Assembly (NCBI GenBank): GCA_964428325.1
Contig: CAYRXU010000005.1
Coordinates: 1-42,437, forward strand
Length of the DNA stretch: 42,437 nt
Source: JBBSZK01 sp964428325
GTDB lineage: Archaea; Nanobdellota; Nanobdellia; Pacearchaeales; GW2011-AR1
Direction of reading: 5' to 3'
Below, in pieces: positions 33,115-40,603 of this stretch. Numbering within the stretch: position 1 is the stretch's first letter; every line of letters begins with the position of its first letter. The notes below the pieces were generated by a model. That model searched no databases. It was not told the origin of the DNA and saw nothing but the letters and a program-made list of their open reading frames with translations. The translations under genes and the position numbers were made by a program.

Positions 33115-34479
33115 ATGCCTACGAAGGAAAAGCGACACACGGGCGAGATCATACCGCGCACATATGGGTTAATTATTTCCATGCCCGATAGAGATAACCT
33201 CTTTGTAAGCCCCATGTCTTACGCACTGGCTCAAATCAAACTTGAACGTCCTAGCGAGGTAAGAGCTCGTCTTAATGATTGGGCTAAGAGGAATCATCTT
33301 CCAGAGGGAGAAACAGAACGAATATTCAAGGAGGCTGTAGGTCAGAACAAGGAAGTTCTTCTCAACTACATGAGAAACCCATTCAACCCTTTAAAAACAA
33401 CAATCAGAAATGTAAGACATCGTGGCGAAGTATTTACGGGAGAAGTTGTCTCAGGAACCTATGATCCAGATACAGGCGAAGTAAAATATCATGATGTCTC
33501 TCTTCGCCACCCTTCTGCGTCGCGGGATATTAACTTAGGATTCTCAAGAGGAGAGTGTGACTGTGGTGATGCGCGATATAACGGTTACAAAAAGAGAACT
33601 GTAACTGCAGTCTGCTCACATATGGCTGCGTTAGAGATTGCACTCTCTACAGATGGGCAAACCCGTGTTTCAAAAGCAGACAGCATGGCAGGATTGCTTC
33701 CGAGAGATAGAACTATGACTTCGGGAAGATCTAATTTGCCTAATCCACGTTTACCATTTGCATTCAACATCTTTGACCGAAGAATGAATAATCAAGACAG
33801 ACGTAGATATGAGATTCTGACTGACATGGTCATGGATTATTTCATAGGGGAAAGGGGATTTTATGAAATCAATGGTATGGCACTTTCTCATCCAGAGATT
33901 TTCTCTTCTGAATTGCTGAAGGCATTAAACAGTCACAAAGATCGCGCTCGTTTTGCTGTATTGCGACAAGATGAGAAGTCAGTTTCTCCAGAATCTGAGA
34001 GCAAAGATAGAATGTACGCGGCAATCACTCACGCTCTTGAACAAATAAAGGAATATATGGCTAGCAGAAACTTCTTCCCTGCCGGGTATACGCGCGAATT
34101 TGTCGGAACTCCATGGGAGATGGTCGCAACACGATATATACAACCCCGGTCAGAAGGGGCTGCCCTAGCCTATTCGGTTGGCACTTCTAAGGATATGCCT
34201 CCGGTTATCGTGCGAAGACATCTTGGGCACAAGTCAGGAAATCTATTTGATTTGACAAGTGAGGTAGACCATATTCATCCTTTCGCTCGCATAGAGATCC
34301 CCTACGAATCACGCGATGATACTACCAGAAGAATGGGTCAGACACAAGTTTTCACACCAATTTCAAGAGCAAAAGGATCTTCCATAAACATCGCGGACAA
34401 TCTTGTTCAGCGTTACAAGGGTCTTATGGCCCGATACTCGCCACATCAGTCTTCATCGTTATTCTCATCAACAATGTAA
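33115..34479 (+). CDS. Hypothetical protein with SWIM-type zinc finger
   Basis: A 454-residue soluble protein. Residues 148-169 contain C148-x-C150-x16-C167-x-H169, the C-x-C-xn-C-x-H pattern of SWIM zinc fingers, which often bind nucleic acid or protein. The rest is mixed alpha/beta and unassigned. A TATA box (ctttataa at 33085-33092) lies 26 nt before the ATG. The final 34 nt overlap the converging small ORF at 34446. Confidence 0.75.
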   Translation: MPTKEKRHTGEIIPRTYGLIISMPDRDNLFVSPMSYALAQIKLERPSEVRARLNDWAKRNHLPEGETERIFKEAVGQNKEVLLNYMRNPFNPLKTTIRNVRHRGEVFTGEVVSGTYDPDTGEVKYHDVSLRHPSASRDINLGFSRGECDCGDARYNGYKKRTVTAVCSHMAALEIALSTDGQTRVSKADSMAGLLPRDRTMTSGRSNLPNPRLPFAFNIFDRRMNNQDRRRYEILTDMVMDYFIGERGFYEINGMALSHPEIFSSELLKALNSHKDRARFAVLRQDEKSVSPESESKDRMYAAITHALEQIKEYMASRNFFPAGYTREFVGTPWEMVATRYIQPRSEGAALAYSVGTSKDMPPVIVRRHLGHKSGNLFDLTSEVDHIHPFARIEIPYESRDDTTRRMGQTQVFTPISRAKGSSINIADNLVQRYKGLMARYSPHQSSSLFSSTM

Positions 34480-34628
34480 CCGCCCTTCTGGAGATTCCAG
34501 AGCTTACGGTACATGCCTGGCTTGGAAATCAGCTCTTTATGTGTACCTAAGAACCCAAAATAGGTTTTGAAATTATACCAGTAATTGATATTGTACTTAG
34601 AATCTTTCTTCACACCCTTCACAGACAT
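34446..34628 (-). CDS. Small protein resembling the tail of an ABC exporter
   Basis: A 60-residue ORF. Its second half, GTHKELISKPGMYRKLWNLQ followed by GGYI, resembles the last residues of ABC-type exporters, where G-T-H-x-E-L-L precedes a final Y-x-x-L/W-x-x-Q helix. The first 26 residues are unrelated to the Walker B region that should precede it. It has a TATA-like element about 24 nt upstream and follows L10e by 34 nt. It may be an independent small gene or a relic of a transporter. Confidence 0.45.
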   Translation of the reverse strand: MSVKGVKKDSKYNINYWYNFKTYFGFLGTHKELISKPGMYRKLWNLQKGGYIVDENNDED

Positions 34629-34662
34629 AACGCCTTATACCGACGGCACTTTTTAAAACTAA

Positions 34663-35211
34663 TTACTTAGCAACAGGAGCAGCTTTCTGGAAGACAATGC
34701 GTGTAGCGCAAGGCAACTTTGAGCGTGCTTGGTTTAGGGATTCACGTGCAATGCGGATGGCTTGCTCGTTTTCACACGAAACAACATAGAGTGGTCCACC
34801 AGCTTTTACAATAGCCGCTCGGCCTTCAATAACCCCAAAAGCTCTACTCATACCAGTAGAAAGACGGTCAGCTCCAGCACCGGCAGCAGCTTTGTTGTTA
34901 CGCAACATGTGGTGTGGATGGATTTTTACTTCAAGGTAATAAGCGTTAGGCAACTTGGTATCAAGCTGCTTGGTCAATACCTGTCGTGCAGCTTCAATAG
35001 CTGTATCTCTAATCAAGATTGGCTCGTTAGAAATCATGACCAGTTGATATGTGTATTTGCCATCGATGTAAGCTTTGATATTTCCAATCTGGTACTTGAC
35101 TACTTTATTGTTAGGAACTACCTTGATGTATGCCTTACCCTTTGCTCTAGAAACTCGAGTGTATGGCTTTGCATATCGCTTTGAATATGTTAGTGCTTTT
35201 CGTAGTGCCAT
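34663..35211 (-). CDS. rpl10e: Ribosomal protein L10e (uL16), archaeal type
   Basis: Large-subunit ribosomal protein of 182 residues near the peptidyl-transferase centre. Characteristic segments are KPYTRVSR, YLEVKIHPHHMLR, NKAAAGAGADR and STGMSRAFG. Length and motifs match archaeal/eukaryotic uL16. Its ATG overlaps the stop of the preceding 84-residue gene (TAATG), placing it in an operon with L35Ae. Confidence 0.96.
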   Translation of the reverse strand: MALRKALTYSKRYAKPYTRVSRAKGKAYIKVVPNNKVVKYQIGNIKAYIDGKYTYQLVMISNEPILIRDTAIEAARQVLTKQLDTKLPNAYYLEVKIHPHHMLRNNKAAAGAGADRLSTGMSRAFGVIEGRAAIVKAGGPLYVVSCENEQAIRIARESLNQARSKLPCATRIVFQKAAPVAK

Positions 35212-35465
35212 TATTTGTTGTCTCCTTCACGTGCAACGTAGAGAGCTTCCCCTGGGTGAAGAGTACCTAATGTAGTTCCAATAAGGCCTCGTGAGCGAGG
35301 TAAATATTGTGCCCTTGGCTGAGGGTCACCATTACCGCCTTGAATTGCTGCAACCGCGCTGTAATTCACTCCCTCTTCAAGTCCGCTAACAGGGATTTGC
35401 TGAGGATTAGCCAAGGTACTAAGTGATCCTACAAGATAAACGATTGCTTCCCCATGAGAGCTCAT
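35211..35465 (-). CDS. Hypothetical protein in the L35Ae-L10e operon
   Basis: An 84-residue protein of unknown family, glycine-, proline- and leucine-rich, with a PRAQYLPRSRG stretch. It has no cysteine and no membrane helix. Both ends overlap neighbouring ribosomal genes by a single base of TAATG, so it is translationally coupled to L35Ae upstream and L10e downstream. This strict coupling argues it is expressed and may act in ribosome assembly (inference). Confidence 0.7.
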   Translation of the reverse strand: MSSHGEAIVYLVGSLSTLANPQQIPVSGLEEGVNYSAVAAIQGGNGDPQPRAQYLPRSRGLIGTTLGTLHPGEALYVAREGDNK

Positions 35466-35734
35466 TACTTCTTTCCTCCCTCAACAATTTCAACTTCATT
35501 TGTAACTGCTTGCCCTGGCAAACCTCGCTCAAAAATCGCACGCACAATACCTTTGTTTCCATGGGCATCAGAAACAGTTCCCTCAATAATAGTTCCAGCA
35601 GGACTCTTCCAGCGAACACGCTTGCCTGCAAACTTCTTAGCTTCCTCACGTGATGTGGCGCCTAGGTCAAGCAAGTAATGTCGCTCATGCACATGGTGTC
35701 TTCCACGCCTGAATTGTACGATAATTCCCTTCAT
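35465..35734 (-). CDS. rpl35ae: Ribosomal protein L35Ae (eL33)
   Basis: An 89-residue ribosomal protein shared by archaea and eukaryotes. The segments AGKRVRWKSPAG, HGNKGIVRA and ERGLPGQA are the family signature (x-G-K/R-x-V-x-W, H-G-x-x-G-x-V-R-A-x-F, G-L-P-G-Q). A TATA-like tttttaaa at 35764-35771 lies 33 nt before the ATG, so the leader is short. First gene of a three-gene operon. Confidence 0.93.
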   Translation of the reverse strand: MKGIIVQFRRGRHHVHERHYLLDLGATSREEAKKFAGKRVRWKSPAGTIIEGTVSDAHGNKGIVRAIFERGLPGQAVTNEVEIVEGGKK

Positions 35735-35779
35735 AGTAATGTAGTCTGCTGTAGAAATAAGGGTTTTTAAAACTGATGT

Positions 35780-37567
35780 TTAAAGGACAATAGTAAAATC
35801 GCCCAGCTCCTTCTTCAATACAGAGAGTACGTGGGAGGGCAAATGAGTATCTTTACCGTCATGCGTTGCATGCATAGCCTTCTCCAATTCATTAGCATTT
35901 GATTCTGTAAGTGAGTGAGTGCCAACTTTCTTTATCTTTCCTTCCATAACCAAGAAGCTTGCTTCATGCGTTAGAACTAGTTCCGCTTTCTTATCATTGT
36001 AAGTAATCTTCAGAACACCTTTCTCGCTCTTAATAAGGTCCTTTCGTTGCATATATTCAACAAGTTTGCCCATAAGGTCTTCAGCATCTCGTCTAACTCT
36101 ATCAATTTCTCCTTGTGACATCTTCTTAGAGCGTGCACGCACAGTTGAAATCTCTTTCAAAACAGGACCATAGCGTTCAGGTAACTTGCCATGCTTGATT
36201 ATCTCTTTCTGGAACATAGAAATTAGCTTATCCTCGCTATGGTTTCCAAAGATATTCTTCAACAGTCCGAATGTACTTTCATGCACTTGCTTGACAGTCT
36301 GCTCAACCAATCTCCCTTCAAGCTTCTTGCGCAAAACTTTCAGATGCTCATCATATTCTTTTGACGCCTTAAGCAACTTGTCAATTTCATTTCCTGGGAT
36401 TTCCTTTAGTTTTCCATGTTCGTAATCCTTGTACAATCCAACGACCCAAGCCAAGGTTTTCAAGTCAGCAGGAGACATAATTTTTTCTTTCTCAACAAAC
36501 TCTTTACGCACATCTTCAACGATGGTCTTAGGCACCGGCGGAGCTTGACCTGCAAGCATCATAAGCGCCTGCGTTGGGGTGATAACTCCCCAATAGATAT
36601 CGATCATAGCATCCATCAATCGTCTCTTGACAAGCCCATCATTTTGCTCACCGTATTTCATGAAAGTGTCAACTGCTTCAGGCGATGGCTTAATCTTACC
36701 CATCTTCAACAATAACTTCCATGGTAAGAATGTTCCTCGATCGTGCATAGGTACTCCATCACGGATAAAAGTAAAGATAACTGGGGTCGCATCCTTAACG
36801 CTCTGCCAGAAATCGGTCAACAAGTAAACCTGCACATTCAAGATGTTCTTCACACCAGCAAGAGCACTTGCTTCGCGGATGTAATCATAAATGAATCCTC
36901 TCAACTTCTCAAGCAATTGCATACGTGGCATCTTCTTCACATCTGTATCGTCAATAACTACAAAAGTGTCAACGTCACTATCTTTACCAGCAGTGCCACG
37001 AACAAGTGATCCCCCAACAGCATACGTTGCTACATACTTCTCGAACTTACGTAACACAAGTGTCTTGTGGATATTAGCCACACGCAGGGCCCCAAGCAAA
37101 CCTTTGTCATGCAGCGGATAGCTCGAGCCAACCGCATCAATCAATTCAAACTTGCTATCAAGGCCGTAATTCCATACATCAACTGGCGTCTTGATATGTA
37201 CCCAAACGTTGTGCTTGCCCTCTTGTATTAACTTAACAACTTCTGGCTTAATCTTCTTTGCAATGTCTTTGTATTCTTCCTCGGGGATAATCATATAGAG
37301 ATGCAATGGCTTGCGCGCAACTTCTTCGGCGGTTATTCCTTCCTCTTCTTCAAACCACTTAAATGAAGCAGCAGGTAAAATACTCAAGGCGATAGTAAAT
37401 GGAAACTTCTTAATCAGTTTCTTCTTGAAATCTTCTAGCTCGCCCTTTATCTTATCTGCTTCCTTCACAGTTTCACTCGGAACAGGCATACTTTGCGGAG
37501 GTCTGTACTTGTCCGCATGAGAAATCTGCTCGCCAAGACTCGACGGTTTCTTGTCTGACTCGCTCAT
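35780..37567 (-). CDS. Large MNT-type nucleotidyltransferase paralogue
   Basis: A 595-residue protein. The active nucleotidyltransferase domain has G186-S187 and D198-x-D200 (GSLVRGTAGKDSDVD). Before it, residues about 45-165 look like a degenerate earlier copy: the segments VHIKTPVDVWN and YPLHDKG match VQVYLLTDFWQ and VPMHDRG of the active copy, but no G-S/D-x-D is present. The helical region after the domain matches that of the 286-residue paralogue at 28678. A further C-terminal part (about 410-595) is helical, then strand-rich. The ATG at 37567 is favoured over TTG because of a TATA box about 25 nt upstream. Confidence 0.78.
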   Translation of the reverse strand: MSESDKKPSSLGEQISHADKYRPPQSMPVPSETVKEADKIKGELEDFKKKLIKKFPFTIALSILPAASFKWFEEEEGITAEEVARKPLHLYMIIPEEEYKDIAKKIKPEVVKLIQEGKHNVWVHIKTPVDVWNYGLDSKFELIDAVGSSYPLHDKGLLGALRVANIHKTLVLRKFEKYVATYAVGGSLVRGTAGKDSDVDTFVVIDDTDVKKMPRMQLLEKLRGFIYDYIREASALAGVKNILNVQVYLLTDFWQSVKDATPVIFTFIRDGVPMHDRGTFLPWKLLLKMGKIKPSPEAVDTFMKYGEQNDGLVKRRLMDAMIDIYWGVITPTQALMMLAGQAPPVPKTIVEDVRKEFVEKEKIMSPADLKTLAWVVGLYKDYEHGKLKEIPGNEIDKLLKASKEYDEHLKVLRKKLEGRLVEQTVKQVHESTFGLLKNIFGNHSEDKLISMFQKEIIKHGKLPERYGPVLKEISTVRARSKKMSQGEIDRVRRDAEDLMGKLVEYMQRKDLIKSEKGVLKITYNDKKAELVLTHEASFLVMEGKIKKVGTHSLTESNANELEKAMHATHDGKDTHLPSHVLSVLKKELGDFTIVL

Positions 37568-37588
37568 ATACTCTTCACTCAAAAGACC

Positions 37589-37596
37589 TATTTAAA
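37589..37596 (-). promoter_or_regulatory. TATA box of the large nucleotidyltransferase gene
   Basis: On the plus strand tatttaaa, centred 25 nt upstream of the ATG at 37567. It stands back to back with the TATA box at 37612-37619 in a 73-nt divergent promoter region. Confidence 0.6.
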
Positions 37597-37611
37597 GGTA
37601 ACCTCGGAATC

Positions 37612-37619
37612 TTTAAATA
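37612..37619 (+). promoter_or_regulatory. TATA box of the PHP-like gene
   Basis: The sequence tttaaata is centred 25 nt before the ATG at 37641, a typical leaderless arrangement. The two divergent TATA boxes lie only 23 bp apart, so initiation at one may interfere with the other. Confidence 0.6.
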
Positions 37620-37640
37620 ATTAAAGAAAGAATTTCGCAG

Positions 37641-38537
37641 ATGGTTAAAACACACCTCAGAGTAGACCTTACAGCTCACGGACCAATAGGATTCCAACCG
37701 TATTGGTTGCGCACTCAAGGTTATCAAGGACGAAATCTTCTTGAGCAATTCACAGATGCGTGTGTCAGAAGAGGTGTCGATATTTGTGCAGTCGTCAGTC
37801 AGGCAGAAAATATCAAACAGCCCTATCAAGATCGATTTGAATTGTTGCGGAGATCGGCAGACTCAATCTCTCGAGAATACAATGCTGAAAAACCAAGCCC
37901 AAATCTTATCGTAGTTGATCCGCCAGGACGTGGTCGTAATTCTCCAGTCTATCTTGTAAACGCCCAATCAGTTGTCGTGCAAGAACCAGATGGAACAAGA
38001 CTCTCGCATCTCGTTGTAGGCACAAACAAGATACCTAATTTGCGTCCACTTGAGGAAACTATTGACCTTTGTGAAACAGGAAAATATATACAGATTGCAG
38101 AACATCCCTTCAAGAGAGGAAACCCTTCTGGTATCGGAAGAGATCGTTTCATGAGACATAAGGATGCTTACGATGCCATAGATCTAGATCCACAACTTGC
38201 TTTCTATGATTGGATGGCCTCCATTCCTAAGATTGGTCCGGCTATTGCAGATTGCACAAGAGGCCTCAACCGTAGAGCAGAGGAACTAGCGCTCGAAGCT
38301 AGAAAACCGGTCATTACAGGCTCTAACGCGCATCGTCTTGAAGATATAGGTCTTTCTTACATAATGGTCCCGGCTGCACGATTTCACATTCACTCTGGCG
38401 AAGAATTAGTTCGCTCACTTAAGGCGGCAATCCGTAATAGAAACTTCTCAACCAGTCTCAATTACGAGCCGCTTACTGACCTTATAGGTTGGACAAGCCA
38501 ATTTAAGAAGGGTCTTGCAAGAAAAAGCGACGAATAG
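37641..38537 (+). CDS. PHP-like metal-dependent phosphoesterase (predicted)
   Basis: A 298-residue soluble protein with the layout of a PHP domain. It starts with VDLTAHG in place of the usual D-L-H-x-H, and later has IAEHPFKRG and a closing GSNAHRLEDIG, which resembles the family's final S-D-A-H-x-x-x-x-x-G. The first histidine pair is reduced (THL...AHG), so metal binding may be changed. The substrate is unknown. A TATA box sits 25 nt before the ATG. Confidence 0.65.
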   Translation: MVKTHLRVDLTAHGPIGFQPYWLRTQGYQGRNLLEQFTDACVRRGVDICAVVSQAENIKQPYQDRFELLRRSADSISREYNAEKPSPNLIVVDPPGRGRNSPVYLVNAQSVVVQEPDGTRLSHLVVGTNKIPNLRPLEETIDLCETGKYIQIAEHPFKRGNPSGIGRDRFMRHKDAYDAIDLDPQLAFYDWMASIPKIGPAIADCTRGLNRRAEELALEARKPVITGSNAHRLEDIGLSYIMVPAARFHIHSGEELVRSLKAAIRNRNFSTSLNYEPLTDLIGWTSQFKKGLARKSDE

Positions 38538-38567
38538 TTTTTAAGCTTCTTAGCGTTCAATAATGCG

Positions 38568-38575
38568 AAGGTGAT
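38568..38575 (+). promoter_or_regulatory. Shine-Dalgarno of the YdjM-like gene
   Basis: The sequence aaggtgat ends 2 nt before the ATG and matches the anti-Shine-Dalgarno end (ATCACCTCC) by GGTGAT. It supports the start at 38578 and a leadered mRNA. Confidence 0.55.
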
Positions 38576-38577
38576 TC

Positions 38578-39126
38578 ATGCCACAAGCAGTTACACATAT
38601 TCTAGTTCCTATCTTACTTATGTCTCTCATTCGCGATCATGTTCTAAGCAAGAACACTAAAGCACATTTCCCCCTCCACTACGTTCTAATCGCAGGTATA
38701 GGTGGAGTCCTGCCCGATATAGATATAGTTATTTCTCTCATCTTGAAAATATTCGGTGCAGCAGACTGGTGGATTCACAAGACCTTCACACACAGCATCT
38801 TCTTTCCACTCACATTCCTAGTGCTCTTCCTCGCTTTCCACCACATGAGGGACGCTATCAATATTTGCTCAGGTAGACACAAGATGCGCATCAGTCTTAT
38901 CTCTCTGATGCTCGCGATAGGTATACTCATCCACATAATCCTTGACACGCTTGCAGGCGAACAGGCATTCTGGCTTTACCCTTTCATTCTGCGTGACTTT
39001 GGTATCAATCTCTTCTCATATGTCGGTCTTGCATGGGGGACGACAGCAGCTTTGGTAGACGGCATTCTTCTTGTCCTCTGGATAATATATCTTGAACTCA
39101 AACATAAAATAAGTGACTTCATCTAA
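38578..39126 (+). CDS. YdjM/DUF457-like membrane-bound metal-dependent hydrolase
   Basis: A 182-residue membrane protein. The conserved polar motifs are PDID (46-49), HKTFTHS (67-73) and HIILDTLAGE (near 120), the usual order in the YdjM/LexA-binding inner-membrane family, set among five hydrophobic helices. The residues suggest a metal-dependent phosphatase-like site at the membrane, but the substrate is unknown. The next gene, GtrA, starts one base after its stop codon. Confidence 0.85.
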   Translation: MPQAVTHILVPILLMSLIRDHVLSKNTKAHFPLHYVLIAGIGGVLPDIDIVISLILKIFGAADWWIHKTFTHSIFFPLTFLVLFLAFHHMRDAINICSGRHKMRISLISLMLAIGILIHIILDTLAGEQAFWLYPFILRDFGINLFSYVGLAWGTTAALVDGILLVLWIIYLELKHKISDFI

Positions 39127-39127
39127 A

Positions 39128-39523
39128 ATGCATATCACGTCCCGCTTCATTCGCTTTTCAATTATCGGAATTCTCTCATTTGCTATAGATCTTGCACTGC
39201 TCTATTTTCTCACAGAACACGCATATATCCCTTACCTTGGATCGGCCGCATGCGCATTCATAATAGCAACCTTCCTCCAATATATCTTCGTTCGCAAACA
39301 CACCTTCAGAGAAAGCAAGCGCGCTCACGATACTGGATATTCCTCATTCATGGCAGTCTCGCTATTCAATCTTCTAATCATGCTAGTTGCACTCTCCCTA
39401 GCAGTAGAATTCTTCCATCTCAACTATCTTATCGCAAGAATTATCATAGCCACGCTTGTTGGCATCTGGAACTTTTTCGCCAACGCTAAATTCGTCTTTA
39501 ACGTGGAGCTTATCAAACCATGA
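39128..39523 (+). CDS. GtrA family membrane protein
   Basis: A 131-residue protein with four transmembrane helices, of the GtrA family thought to flip or handle polyprenyl-linked sugars for surface glycans. The start RFIRFSIIGILSFAIDLALL and the final NFFANAKFVF are typical. The ATG at 39128 follows the YdjM-like stop by one base; an in-frame GTG at 39113 would overlap it by 14 nt and is less likely. Its stop overlaps the next small gene (ATGA). Confidence 0.88.
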   Translation: MHITSRFIRFSIIGILSFAIDLALLYFLTEHAYIPYLGSAACAFIIATFLQYIFVRKHTFRESKRAHDTGYSSFMAVSLFNLLIMLVALSLAVEFFHLNYLIARIIIATLVGIWNFFANAKFVFNVELIKP

Positions 39524-39651
39524 GTGAGTGTTCTCTCGAAGTCGATCCACACACTATTTGCGAAGCATGCGGAGCACAACTAGAAGCCCTCAAATGCAAA
39601 CTCCTGTGTAAACGCTGCGGCTATTTCCGCAGCTGCTCTGATCTATTTTAG
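39520..39651 (+). CDS. 43-residue zinc-ribbon protein
   Basis: A tiny gene whose ATG overlaps the GtrA stop codon (ATGA). It encodes C14-x2-C17 and C30-x2-C33 in CEACGAQLEALKCK and CKRCGYFRSCSDLF, a small zinc ribbon that resembles short C-x-x-C-G-A...C-G-Y/F-x-R-x-C-S-D proteins known in many bacteria. The coupled start and intact cysteine spacing argue that it is translated. Its end overlaps the converging gene by 9 nt. Confidence 0.75.
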   Translation: MSECSLEVDPHTICEACGAQLEALKCKLLCKRCGYFRSCSDLF

Positions 39652-40062
39652 CGGAAACTCAACGTCAAATAGCTCTCTCCAGGACTTATGGAGATAGCCG
39701 TCTCCATCTCCATTACGCAGCGCTCTGTAGCTACGATGAAAGTCGATCAAACCAGATCTCTCACCATCAATAGCCAATTTCAATGCGAGAGGTATATTGA
39801 TTGGAAGATGCCTATAGAAAAGACGAGGGGGATCAACAGGAAGTCGCGCCATCTCAAAATGGGAAAGTGAACTTGGCGTTCTCCATGTACCGTGTTCACC
39901 ATCAGGAAATATAAGGTGTGTGAAGACAATGGCTCTGGAATCGTCTGAGCTAATACTCCCCACTCTAGCGATTTGTCCAACTCTCGCGTCTCGCTGGTCT
40001 TTGATAAGGGCGACCAAATCAACCTCCTGTATAACCTGCCGCGGAGTAAAATAAAGCGCCAT
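39643..40062 (-). CDS. Hypothetical protein
   Basis: A 139-residue soluble protein, strand-rich in its first half and more helical in the second (RSYRALRNGDGDGYLHKSW). Unknown family. The ATG is preceded by aaggtgat 2 nt upstream, a good Shine-Dalgarno that supports the start. No neighbours of known function share its strand apart from the 101-residue unknown upstream. Confidence 0.6.
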   Translation of the reverse strand: MALYFTPRQVIQEVDLVALIKDQRDARVGQIARVGSISSDDSRAIVFTHLIFPDGEHGTWRTPSSLSHFEMARLPVDPPRLFYRHLPINIPLALKLAIDGERSGLIDFHRSYRALRNGDGDGYLHKSWRELFDVEFPLK

Positions 40063-40129
40063 TCATCACCTTCTCTTTCGAATAGCTGATTACTTCTTAA
40101 GGTTTATCGCAGAGAAATATAGAGGTCCT

Positions 40130-40435
40130 TTAAGCTGCAACTGCATGATCTAGATCGATCACGTCAACTCTGGTGCGGTTTCCAACACGAGTCGCATTAA
40201 TTACAATTGAACAATTGCGGCCCTTGTTAATCTGTGCCTGACAAGATAGTCCATTGTCTTGCACTCCAGCCTTGGGTACAAAGTATCCTGCTCCTTCCTT
40301 GCCCAGATAGTGTCGAACAAGAGCTTGGACAACAACGCCTGGCTGGTAATTGAAATCTGATATTTTAGTCTCATGTTGCGTTCCTAGGCCTGCCTGTGTA
40401 AATCTTTCGAGGATGCTTTCATAATCTTTTTCCAT
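40130..40435 (-). CDS. Hypothetical protein
   Basis: A 101-residue soluble protein. The middle is glycine-rich and looks beta-rich (SCQAQINKGRNCSIVI). No family is recognised. The start is supported by aaggag about 7 nt before the ATG and a TATA-like element about 26 nt upstream; it cannot be told which one is used. Confidence 0.55.
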   Translation of the reverse strand: MEKDYESILERFTQAGLGTQHETKISDFNYQPGVVVQALVRHYLGKEGAGYFVPKAGVQDNGLSCQAQINKGRNCSIVINATRVGNRTRVDVIDLDHAVAA

Positions 40436-40480
40436 AAAAAAGCTCCTTTTCGACGCTTTAAAAACCTATTGAATAGAAAG

Positions 40481-40551
40481 TGGCCCTGAAGAGAATCGAA
40501 CTCCTGACTACTCGGTGTAAACGAGTCGTTTTGCCACTAGACTACAGGGCC
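40481..40551 (-). tRNA. tRNA-Val (anticodon UAC)
   Basis: Cloverleaf on the minus strand: acceptor GGCCCTG/CAGGGCC, discriminator A, D-loop AGTGGCA, anticodon stem ACTCG/CGAGT with loop TTTACAC (anticodon TAC, decoding GUA), T stem AGGAG/CTCTT with loop TTCGATT. The D stem has a C-A mismatch in the simplest fold. No CCA is encoded. A TATA-like box at 40575-40582 lies about 27 nt upstream. Confidence 0.93.
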
Positions 40552-40574
40552 ATATAAACACCAGAACGATAGCG

Positions 40575-40582
40575 TTTTTAAA
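40575..40582. promoter_or_regulatory. Shared TATA box for tRNA-Val and the 206-residue gene
   Basis: The sequence tttttaaa is centred about 27 nt from the tRNA-Val 5' end on the minus strand and about 25 nt from the ATG at 40604 on the plus strand. It could serve both directions in the 52-nt gap between them. Confidence 0.5.
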
Positions 40583-40603
40583 GCTTAGTCTTAATAAAAT
40601 AGG

